From: Oscillospiraceae bacterium | GTDB lineage: Bacteria; Bacillota_A; Clostridia; Oscillospirales; Oscillospiraceae | Assembly: GCA_017455225.1 (NCBI GenBank) | Contig: JAFTBL010000039.1 | Span: 1-20,322 of the forward strand | Direction of reading: 5' to 3' | DNA length: 20,322 bases | Part shown: in pieces, positions 1-5,603 of the stretch | How positions within the stretch are numbered: position 1 is the first letter of the stretch | Layout: each line of letters begins with the position of its first letter | The notes under the pieces: generated by a model | Databases searched by the model: none | Told to the model about the DNA's origin: nothing | What the model saw: only the letters and a program-made list of their open reading frames with translations | Translations under genes and position numbers: made by a program

Positions 1-13
1 AAAACGGAAAATT

Positions 14-49
14 CCGCAGGGAATGCGCCGATCGGCGCATTCCCTGCGG
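14..49 (-). terminator. Rho-independent terminator of the DeoR gene
   Basis: A perfect 16-bp inverted repeat (14-29 with 34-49) closes on the four-base loop GATC. On the minus strand it lies just after the DeoR stop codon and is followed by a U-rich run (AATTTTCCGTTTT in DNA letters). On the plus strand it is followed by GCGTTTTG, so it may also stop transcription coming from the left of the window. Confidence 0.85.
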
Positions 50-64
50 GCGTTTTGATGGGGG

Positions 65-829
65 TCAGACGGTGATCACGTTGGGGACCGCCAGCTTCAG
101 ATCGGCGATCTCCTCCGCCTGCTCCGGGTCCTCGTTGGTGACGACGTAGTCGATCTGGCGGGACTCGGAGATCTTGGCAAAGGCGGTGTGCCCCAGCTTG
201 GTGGAGTCGGCGGCAATGATCTTGGTTTGCGCGTGGGTGAGCATGATCCGGTCGATCTCCACCTCCCGGTTATAGTAGGTGGTCATGCCCGCGTCGGCGG
301 AGATGCCGTCCACCGAGAGGATCAGCTTGTCGGCGTGGTATTTCTGCAGCTGGGCGATGGCGTCGTCGCCGTAGGTGAACTGGTACTTGAAATCCACCTG
401 GCCGCCCAGCAGCACCACGGTGAAGTTAGGGTTGGCGCCGGCCTCCAGCGCGATGGCGATGGAGTTGGTCACGATGCTCACGTTCATGTTGGAGGGGATC
501 ATGCGGAAGGTGGTCAGGGTGGTGGTGCCGGCGTTGAGCATGATCACGTCGTTTTCCTTGATCATGCCGGCAATGGCTTCCGAGATCCGCTTTTTCTGCT
601 CCTGATTGACGCTCAGTCGCTCCTGCATGCTCATGTTGTAATAGGTCTTGTAGCAGCTGACGGCGCCGCCGTGCACGCGGGACAGCAGACCCTTCGATTC
701 CAGATCGGCCAGATCCATCCGGATGGTCACATCCGAGATCCCGAACGTCTTGCTCAGCTCGCTCACGTATACACGCCCGTCACGGTGCAGCAGCTTCAGT
801 ATTTCCTGCTTGCGCTCAAACACATCCAT
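65..829 (-). CDS. DeoR/GlpR-family transcriptional regulator
   Basis: This 254-residue protein has the size and layout of the DeoR family, which are usually repressors of sugar utilisation operons that respond to a phosphorylated sugar. The N-terminal winged helix-turn-helix covers roughly residues 5-57, including ISDVTIRMDLADLESKG, the typical DeoR recognition helix and wing, followed by a conserved HGGAV. The C-terminal sensor domain (about residues 75-250) keeps the family signatures NAGTTT, VTNS, LLGG and, near the end, AADSTKLG (the ADSSK-type motif of the phosphosugar pocket). The ATG at 829 is preceded by GGAGAGAG on the minus strand. The gene is divergent from the hydrolase-permease cluster beginning at 1338 and has its own promoter in the shared intergenic region, so it probably controls that cluster and itself. 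The family is certain; the effector is unknown. Confidence 0.93.
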   Translation of the reverse strand: MDVFERKQEILKLLHRDGRVYVSELSKTFGISDVTIRMDLADLESKGLLSRVHGGAVSCYKTYYNMSMQERLSVNQEQKKRISEAIAGMIKENDVIMLNAGTTTLTTFRMIPSNMNVSIVTNSIAIALEAGANPNFTVVLLGGQVDFKYQFTYGDDAIAQLQKYHADKLILSVDGISADAGMTTYYNREVEIDRIMLTHAQTKIIAADSTKLGHTAFAKISESRQIDYVVTNEDPEQAEEIADLKLAVPNVITV

Positions 830-841
830 TTCGTCTCTCTC

Positions 842-857
842 CGTTTACTTCGTTTTT
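842..857 (-). promoter_or_regulatory. Candidate DeoR operator, copy 1
   Basis: Read on the minus strand this is AAAAACGAAGTAAACG, only 13 bases upstream of the DeoR start codon. It matches AAAACGAAGATAAACG at 1034-1049 except for one extra base. AACGAAA-type direct repeats are used by several DeoR-family proteins, from general family knowledge. Assignment to this regulator is inference from position and recurrence. Confidence 0.45.
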
Positions 858-907
858 TGGGGCGGTAAAACCTGCCCGCTTGTGCGGATGATTGCCGGGT
901 TTTTCCT

Positions 908-936
908 ATTATACATAATCCACCAGAAAAATGCAA
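908..936 (-). promoter_or_regulatory. Promoter of the DeoR gene
   Basis: On the minus strand there is TTGCAT (plus coordinates 931-936), a 17-base spacer, then a perfect TATAAT (plus coordinates 908-913). This is a good sigma-A promoter whose start site would lie about 70 bases upstream of the DeoR ATG, so the candidate operator at 842-857 falls in the transcribed leader. Confidence 0.7.
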
Positions 937-1033
937 TAGTAAATTGAACGATTGGTCATAATCGGTCATTTTAGGCAGAGCCAGATGCTTTTCAATTTTG
1001 ATCGGCGGTTTGACCTGTTGAGATGCGTCTCGT

Positions 1034-1066
1034 AAAACGAAGATAAACGAAAGTATAAAACAAAAG
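1034..1066 (+). promoter_or_regulatory. Candidate DeoR operator, copy 2 (tandem AAACGAA repeats)
   Basis: The stretch contains AAACGAA at 1035-1041 and 1045-1051, 10 bases apart, and a degenerate AAACAAA at 1058-1064. Its first part repeats, in the opposite orientation, the element next to the DeoR start (842-857). Repeats spaced about one helical turn suit cooperative binding by a DeoR-family protein. It lies about 200 bases upstream of the promoter of the gene at 1338, so repression of that gene would need looping or another site. Confidence 0.45.
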
Positions 1067-1111
1067 TCCAAAAAGGAAAAAGAGGGACTTGCCGGGAGGG
1101 AAGGGATACAG

Positions 1112-1165
1112 ATGACAATAAAATCGCGGCTCAATATGAAAAAGAGGAGCGATTCAGGCGGCTGA
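1112..1165 (+). CDS. Possible 17-residue leader peptide
   Basis: An ATG at 1112 opens a 17-codon frame (MTIKSRLNMKKRSDSGG) ending in TGA at 1163-1165. It is preceded by a strong purine-rich site (GGGAGGGAAGGG at about 1094-1105). It is followed by a short GC stem (GCCGCAG 1175-1181 with CTGCGGC 1193-1199). No promoter directly upstream was identified, and the main promoter of the next gene is downstream at 1270-1298, so the peptide may not be expressed. It is listed because of the strong ribosome binding site only. Confidence 0.2.
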   Translation: MTIKSRLNMKKRSDSGG

Positions 1166-1269
1166 AAACAGGACGCCGCAGGGCAAAACCGGCTGCGGCC
1201 GGTGATCTGCGGGGGTTTCGCATGATTTACGAAATCCTATGATTGCGCTGTTTCTGAGTTATTTATATA

Positions 1270-1298
1270 TTGACTTTTTATCGGTGAAGTATTAAAAT
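1270..1298 (+). promoter_or_regulatory. Promoter of the ceramidase-like/permease cluster
   Basis: TTGACT at 1270-1275, a 17-base spacer, and TAAAAT at 1293-1298 in an AT-rich stretch form a near-consensus sigma-A promoter about 40 bases upstream of the ATG at 1338. The ribosome binding site GGGGGAG at 1324-1330 follows. Confidence 0.75.
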
Positions 1299-1337
1299 AA
1301 AGTATCATTTTATATAAACCATAGGGGGAGAGCAACT

Positions 1338-2681
1338 ATGACACTTTCAGCAGGCTTCAGCAGAACGGTCATCAACCCGGACGTTGGCGTGGGCATTGAG
1401 GGCTACTACGTGATCCGTAAGGCGGACGGCGTTCTGGATGATCTGGAGATCAACGGTCTGGCGCTGGCGCTTGGCTCGGAGAAGGTCCTGATCCTGAGCA
1501 TGGATCTGTGCCAGATCGCCCAGCGCAGCATGATCCTGCTGCGGCAGGCGGCGGCCGAGGCCACCGGTCTGCCTCTGGACCACGTGTTCTGCCACAGCAC
1601 CCATACCCATACCGGCCCCATCTGCATCCACGACGATCCCGACCCGCTGGTGCGGGACTATTTCGTGAAGCTGCAGGGCTGGACGGCGGAGGCCGCCAAG
1701 GCGGCGGTGGCCGATCTCAAGCCCGCCCGCATGGGCTGGGGCGTGACCAACTGCGACCTGTCCCACAGCCGCCGCATCCGCATGAAGGACGGCAGCATCC
1801 GCACCAATCCCGGCCTGAACAACCCGGACAGCGTGTGCGAGGTGGGCGAGATGGATCACCGGCTGAACGTGCTGCGGTTTGACCGCGAGGGCGGCGACAC
1901 GGTGGTGCTGGTGAACTACGGCATGCACCCCGACTCCATCGGCCGCAACAGCGTCAGCGCCGACTGGCCCGGCTTCATGCGCCGCACCTTCGAGCGCACC
2001 ATCCCCGGCACCAAGTGCCTGTTCCTCAACGGCGCCGAGGGCGACGTGGGCGCTGCGCCCGCCTTCGCCCAGCCCGGCTGGTTCAACGATACCTTCTGGG
2101 ATTTCGACGACGTGATCCGCGGCTACGGCCACTCCCGCTGGTACGGCCGCTATATGGCCGGCGCCATTCTGCAGATCTACGACAAGGTGAATTATTGTGA
2201 GCCGGATCGCATGACGGCCATGGAGCGCCCCATCCGCGTCAAGGCCAACGTGCCCGCCCCTGAGGAGATCCCGGAGGCCCACCGCATCCACGAGCTGCAC
2301 ATCGCCGGCCGGGACAGCGAGCTGGGTCTGGAGGGCATGATGGTGACCACCGTGGTGGCCGAGGCGGAGCGCATGGTGAAGCTGGAGAACGGCCCGGAGA
2401 CCTTTGAAATGCCCCTTTCCGGCATCGCGCTGGGCGACATCGCCATCGTGGGCATCCCCGGCGAGCCCTTCACCGGCATCGGCGTGGGCTTGAAGGACAC
2501 CAAGGACTGGACGCTGGTGCTGCCGGTGTGCAACGCCAACGGCTCCGAGGGCTATTTCCCCATGCAGGAGCATTACGACGAGGGCGGCTATGAGACCCGC
2601 AGCTCCATGTTCAAGGCCGGCACGGCGGAGTATATCATCGAAGAAGGCAAGAAGCTGCTCAGTGACATGAAGCAGGGCTGA
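1338..2681 (+). CDS. Neutral/alkaline ceramidase-like amidohydrolase (short form)
   Basis: The 447-residue product resembles the N-terminal catalytic domain of the neutral/alkaline non-lysosomal ceramidase family, zinc enzymes that cleave the amide bond of ceramide; many bacterial short members have unknown substrates. The opening residues (AGFSRTVINPDVGVGIEGY) and the zinc-ligand motif HSTHTHTGP (H89, H91) fit the family, as do NYGMHPDSIG (H197), SADWPG and NGAEGDVG (about 231-238). In true ceramidases the last motif continues to a nucleophilic serine (GDxSPN); here it reads GDVGAAP, so that serine is not obvious. There is no signal peptide, so the protein acts in the cytoplasm, and it is shorter than full ceramidases (about 650 residues or more). 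It begins a cluster with two ABC permeases, suggesting that it processes an imported compound. Family confident; substrate unknown. ATG chosen because of GGGGGAG eight bases upstream. Confidence 0.8.
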   Translation: MTLSAGFSRTVINPDVGVGIEGYYVIRKADGVLDDLEINGLALALGSEKVLILSMDLCQIAQRSMILLRQAAAEATGLPLDHVFCHSTHTHTGPICIHDDPDPLVRDYFVKLQGWTAEAAKAAVADLKPARMGWGVTNCDLSHSRRIRMKDGSIRTNPGLNNPDSVCEVGEMDHRLNVLRFDREGGDTVVLVNYGMHPDSIGRNSVSADWPGFMRRTFERTIPGTKCLFLNGAEGDVGAAPAFAQPGWFNDTFWDFDDVIRGYGHSRWYGRYMAGAILQIYDKVNYCEPDRMTAMERPIRVKANVPAPEEIPEAHRIHELHIAGRDSELGLEGMMVTTVVAEAERMVKLENGPETFEMPLSGIALGDIAIVGIPGEPFTGIGVGLKDTKDWTLVLPVCNANGSEGYFPMQEHYDEGGYETRSSMFKAGTAEYIIEEGKKLLSDMKQG

Positions 2682-2717
2682 CAGCCAGCATTATCTTTAA
2701 AAGAAAGAAGGACGGAT

Positions 2718-3683
2718 ATGACGGCAAAGAAAAATGCACAGCCCCAAGCCGTGCTGTCAAAGCGCAAGAGCCTTGCCCACCGCATCGCGCGGGACTGGCA
2801 GCTCTATCTGATCGTGCTGATCCCTCTGGCGTATCTGCTCATCTTCAACTACGGCCCCATGTACGGCGTGCAGATCGCTTTCCGGGATTACAGCCCCAGA
2901 CTGGGCATCATAGGCAGCCCCTGGGTGGGCTGGAAGTGGTTCATCAAGTTCCTCGGCAGCGTGCAGTTCAAGCAGGTGTTCATGAACACGCTGATCCTGT
3001 CGCTGTACAGCCTGGTCGTGGGCTTCCCGCTGCCCATCGTCTTCGCGCTGATCCTGAACGCCCTGCGCAGTGAGCGGCTGAAGAACGTGACCCAGACCAT
3101 TTCCTACATGCCGCACTTCATCTCCACCACGGTCATGGTGTCCATCACGCTGATGGTGCTCAGCCCCATCAGCGGCATCTATGGAAACCTCTACCGGCTC
3201 TTCGGCGGAGACGGATACCCGACGGACTTCCGGGCACTGGCCAGCTCCTTCCGCCACATCTACGTGTGGTCGGGCGTGTGGAAGCAGATGGGCTGGGACT
3301 CCATCATCTATCTGGCGGCGCTGAGCGCTGTCTCGCCTGACCTCCACGAGGCGGCGAAGATCGACGGCGCCTCCCGGTTCAAGCGGATCATCCACGTGGA
3401 CCTGCCCGCCATCATGCCCACCATCGCCATTTTGTTCATCCTGCGCTGCGGCAGCATCATCGGCGTGGGCTTTGAAAAGGCGTATCTGCTGCAGTCGTCC
3501 GTGAACCTGAGCACGTCCGAGGTGATCTCCACCTTCGTGTACAAGAACGGTATGAACAGCTTCAAGAACTTCTCCTACGGCAGTGCGGTGGGCCTGTTCA
3601 ACTCTATCATCAATCTGATCTTGCTGTTGACGGTGAACTTTACCACCAAGAAGATGACCGACGACGAAGTCGCGTTGGTGTAA
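2718..3683 (+). CDS. ABC transporter permease, LplB/YtcP-type carbohydrate family
   Basis: This 321-residue inner-membrane protein is one half of the channel of a binding-protein-dependent importer. A basic N-terminus is followed by a first membrane segment (about 29-45), then the IFNYGPMYGVQIAFRDY loop characteristic of the LplB/YteP-type permeases. The EAA loop that contacts the ATPase is EAAKIDGASRFKRIIHVDLP starting at residue 211. The C-terminus has the usual TNKNGMNSF/YGSAVGLFNSI-like stretch (here YKNGMNSFKNFSYGSAVGLF). It starts 36 bases after the hydrolase, with GAAGGA as ribosome binding site. These transporters typically take up oligosaccharides such as rhamnogalacturonan or xylan fragments and share a distant ATPase of the MsmX type; no ATPase and no binding protein are encoded beside it. 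Confidence 0.93.
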   Translation: MTAKKNAQPQAVLSKRKSLAHRIARDWQLYLIVLIPLAYLLIFNYGPMYGVQIAFRDYSPRLGIIGSPWVGWKWFIKFLGSVQFKQVFMNTLILSLYSLVVGFPLPIVFALILNALRSERLKNVTQTISYMPHFISTTVMVSITLMVLSPISGIYGNLYRLFGGDGYPTDFRALASSFRHIYVWSGVWKQMGWDSIIYLAALSAVSPDLHEAAKIDGASRFKRIIHVDLPAIMPTIAILFILRCGSIIGVGFEKAYLLQSSVNLSTSEVISTFVYKNGMNSFKNFSYGSAVGLFNSIINLILLLTVNFTTKKMTDDEVALV

Positions 3684-3698
3684 GGGGGGTGGATGCAT

Positions 3699-4610
3699 AT
3701 GACGAAAGCGATCGCTGTGAAAAAGAGAAAAAAGCCTATCAGCTCCGACGACGTGTTCAACGTGATCTTGACCGCCATCGCCGTGATTTGGCTGATCATC
3801 GTGCTGTACCCGCTGATCTATATCGTGTCCTGCTCCTTCTCCTCCGGCACGGCCGTGTCCACGGGGCGTGTGCTGCTGTGGCCCGTGGAGCCCAGCCTCG
3901 GCGGCTATAAGATCGTATTCTCCCACCGGGCGGTTTGGTCCGGCTATGCCAACACCATCTTCTATACGGTCTTCGGCAGCATCATCTCGCTGATCGTGAC
4001 CATGCTGATGGCGTATCCGCTGTCCCGCAGGGACTTTACCGGCCGCGGCGTCATCATGACGCTGGTGATCATCACCATGTTTTTCGGCGGCGGACTGATC
4101 CCCAGCTACATTCTGGTGTCCGGGCTGGGCCTGACCAACACCCGCGCCGTCATGCTGATCCTCGGCGCGCTGGGTACCGGCAACATGATCGTGATGCGCA
4201 CCTTCTTCCAGAGCAGTATCCCGGTGGATCTGCTGGAGGCGGCCAAGCTGGACGGCATTTCCGACTTCGGCTATCTCATCAAGATCGTGATCCCGCTGTC
4301 CAAGCCGGTGATCTCGGTCATCCTGCTGTACTGCGTGGTGGGACAGTGGAACGCCTACTTTACGCCGCTGATTTATCTGCGTGACCGGGAGCTGTTCCCC
4401 CTGCAGCTTATTTTGCAGGAGATCCTGTCCGCCACCCGGATCGACGCGACGCAGATCGCGGACTCGGAGGTGTTGGCCGGCATTGCAAATCAAGTGGACG
4501 CCATGAAGTATTCGCTGGTGGTGGTGGCCACGGTGCCTATGCTTGTGATCTACCCCTTCGTGCAGAAGTTCTTTGAAAAGGGCGTTATGATCGGCTCACT
4601 GAAGGGCTGA
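3699..4610 (+). CDS. ABC transporter permease, LplC/YesQ/YtcP-type carbohydrate family
   Basis: This is the second channel subunit and partner of the preceding permease. The frame is open from an ATG at 3693, but the ribosome binding site AAGGGGGGT (3682-3690) is only three bases from that codon and about eight from the ATG at 3699, so I start at 3699 (303 residues). Features typical of the family are an N-terminal KKRKKPIS segment before the first helix (VIWLIIVLYPLIYIVSCSFS), MAYPLSRRDFTGR, the TMFFGGGLIPSYILV stretch diagnostic of LplC-like permeases, and the EAA loop EAAKLDGISDFGYLIKIVIP. It ends in MIGSLKG, the standard C-terminus of this family. Spacing from the upstream gene is short, so the two are cotranscribed and the proteins almost certainly form a heterodimer. 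Confidence 0.93.
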   Translation: MTKAIAVKKRKKPISSDDVFNVILTAIAVIWLIIVLYPLIYIVSCSFSSGTAVSTGRVLLWPVEPSLGGYKIVFSHRAVWSGYANTIFYTVFGSIISLIVTMLMAYPLSRRDFTGRGVIMTLVIITMFFGGGLIPSYILVSGLGLTNTRAVMLILGALGTGNMIVMRTFFQSSIPVDLLEAAKLDGISDFGYLIKIVIPLSKPVISVILLYCVVGQWNAYFTPLIYLRDRELFPLQLILQEILSATRIDATQIADSEVLAGIANQVDAMKYSLVVVATVPMLVIYPFVQKFFEKGVMIGSLKG

Positions 4611-4622
4611 GGCATGAAAAAA

Positions 4623-4659
4623 GAGGCAGCTGCAAAACACCGCGTTTTGCGGCTGCCTC
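4623..4659. terminator. Strong hairpin between the permease gene and the YesL-like gene
   Basis: GAGGCAGC-TGCAAAAC (4623-4638) pairs over 16 positions, with one G-U wobble, with 4644-4659, leaving the five-base loop ACCGC. It begins 13 bases after the permease stop. On the plus strand only a weak T run (CTGTTTG) follows. On the minus strand an uninterrupted T run from the six As at 4617-4622 follows. It could act as a partial terminator or as an RNA-stabilising 3' end separating expression of the permeases from the genes below. Confidence 0.6.
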
Positions 4660-4676
4660 CTGTTTGACCGCAGAAG

Positions 4677-4682
4677 AGGAGG
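4677..4682 (+). promoter_or_regulatory. Ribosome binding site deciding a TTG start
   Basis: A perfect AGGAGG sits seven bases before the TTG at 4690. No ATG or GTG in that frame occurs near this position, so the site supports initiation at TTG. Confidence 0.75.
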
Positions 4683-4689
4683 TGGCCTT

Positions 4690-5388
4690 TTGAAGGGCCT
4701 GTTCAATTCGGAAAACTGGTTTTGGCAGCGGATGGCGGATCTGGCGGATCTCATGATCCTGTCCGTCATCTGGCTGGTCTGCTGCATCCCGGTGGTGACC
4801 ATCGGCCCCGCCACGTCGTCGCTGCTGTACGTGATGCAGAAAAAAGTGCGGGACGAGGCGGACGAAGGCATATGGAAGCTCTACTGGCGCGCCTTCCGCC
4901 GGGACATCAAGCCCGCCATCATCGTGGGCTTGATCGTAACGGTGCTGGGGGTGCTGCTGTATTTCGACATCCACTTCTACGCCAACGCACAGGGGATCCT
5001 GCGCCCGGTCTTCGGCTCGCTGACGGTGGTGTTCGGTGTGGCGCTGCTGCTGCTGTCGCCCTATGTGTTTGCGCTGGTTTCGTGGTTCAACAACACGGTA
5101 CCGCGATACTTCCTCAGCGCCTTTTACCTGTCGCTGCGCTTTCTGCTGCGCACGCTGGTGATGCTGGTCATCACCGCGGCGGCAGTGCTGGCGGTATATA
5201 TGATGCCGCCGGCGCTGATTTTGGCGCCGGGACTTGCCGCGCTGGGGCAGGCCGCGATCCAGGCAAAGATCTTTGACCGCTACGTGCCCGCGGAGGGCGA
5301 GGACGGGGAGAAGACCGACGAGGCAACCGACGAGGCGGCCGAAACGGATCAGACCGGCGAAACGGAGGAGCCGGATAGCGCGGAGTGA
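4690..5388 (+). CDS. YesL/DUF624-family membrane protein
   Basis: The 232-residue product matches the YesL (DUF624) family, small integral membrane proteins found beside LplB/LplC-type sugar transporters in Bacillus and Clostridia; their function is unproven. The N-terminal signature is present: LFNSENWFWQRMADLADLM, then a first helix (about 17-36) ending CCIPVVTIGPA and a second amphipathic element SSLLYVMQKK. Three or four further hydrophobic segments follow at about 75-95, 105-133, and 143-185. The protein ends in a cytoplasmic-looking acidic tail of about 40 residues (VPAEGEDGEKTDEATDEA and onward), rich in E, D and T, which the family usually lacks in this length. It starts with TTG. The location after the permease pair is the classical YesL setting. 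Confidence 0.88.
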   Translation: MKGLFNSENWFWQRMADLADLMILSVIWLVCCIPVVTIGPATSSLLYVMQKKVRDEADEGIWKLYWRAFRRDIKPAIIVGLIVTVLGVLLYFDIHFYANAQGILRPVFGSLTVVFGVALLLLSPYVFALVSWFNNTVPRYFLSAFYLSLRFLLRTLVMLVITAAAVLAVYMMPPALILAPGLAALGQAAIQAKIFDRYVPAEGEDGEKTDEATDEAAETDQTGETEEPDSAE

Positions 5389-5426
5389 CTTCGTGCCCGC
5401 CGTGAGAAAAAGGGAGGGAAAACGGT

Positions 5427-5558
5427 ATGAAGCACAGACTGTATGAGGCCCCGGAGTGGAAGATGGTACCGTTGGCAGTCTCGGATCTGTTCCTGACTCT
5501 CAGCGATTCCAATGATCCGCCCGATGACAACGGCAAGCAATGGAGCCCGCTGTTCTGA
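5427..5558 (+). CDS. Unrecognised 43-residue peptide with acidic C-terminal half
   Basis: An ATG at 5427, nine bases after AGGGAGG (5411-5417), opens a 43-codon frame ending in TGA at 5556-5558. The sequence starts MKHRLYEAPEWKMVPLAV, continues SDLFLTLSDSNDPPDDN and ends GKQWSPLF. It has a basic and aromatic start (YEAPEW), a hydrophobic core (about residues 13-25) and a short acidic, proline-containing tail with a terminal WSPLF. It lies between the YesL-like gene (38 bases downstream of it) and the SGNH esterase gene (45 bases upstream of it), same strand, so it is part of the cluster. The Y-E-x-P-E start with a later S-D-x-x-x-T-x-S stretch resembles short uncharacterised Clostridia peptides that I recall from memory; I cannot verify this here. 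It has no recognised signal peptide. A signalling or modified-peptide precursor is possible, but no modifying enzyme is adjacent. Confidence 0.65.
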   Translation: MKHRLYEAPEWKMVPLAVSDLFLTLSDSNDPPDDNGKQWSPLF

Positions 5559-5603
5559 CGGGCGCCCGCGCAGACAACGCAATTTACAGAGGAGTCTTAC
5601 ACT

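Noticed and set aside
188..868. Long plus-strand open frame opposite the DeoR gene
   Set aside because: It is rich in H, G and V with no domain sense, has no ribosome binding site, and mirrors the GC-rich third positions of the real gene on the other strand.
1216..1234. TTTCG/CGAAA inverted repeat as a catabolite control (cre) site
   Set aside because: It does not fit the TGWNANCGNTNWCA consensus well enough, and the arms are only five bases.
1347..2573. Minus-strand open frame of 408 codons opposite the ceramidase-like gene
   Set aside because: It is an H/A/G-rich antisense shadow. The plus strand carries the conserved motifs, promoter and ribosome binding site.
2757..4493. Minus-strand open frame of 578 codons opposite the two permeases
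   Set aside because: The translation is dominated by H, D, Q, G and R in low-order fashion, as expected for the antisense of GC-rich membrane protein genes. It spans both permeases and has no start signal.
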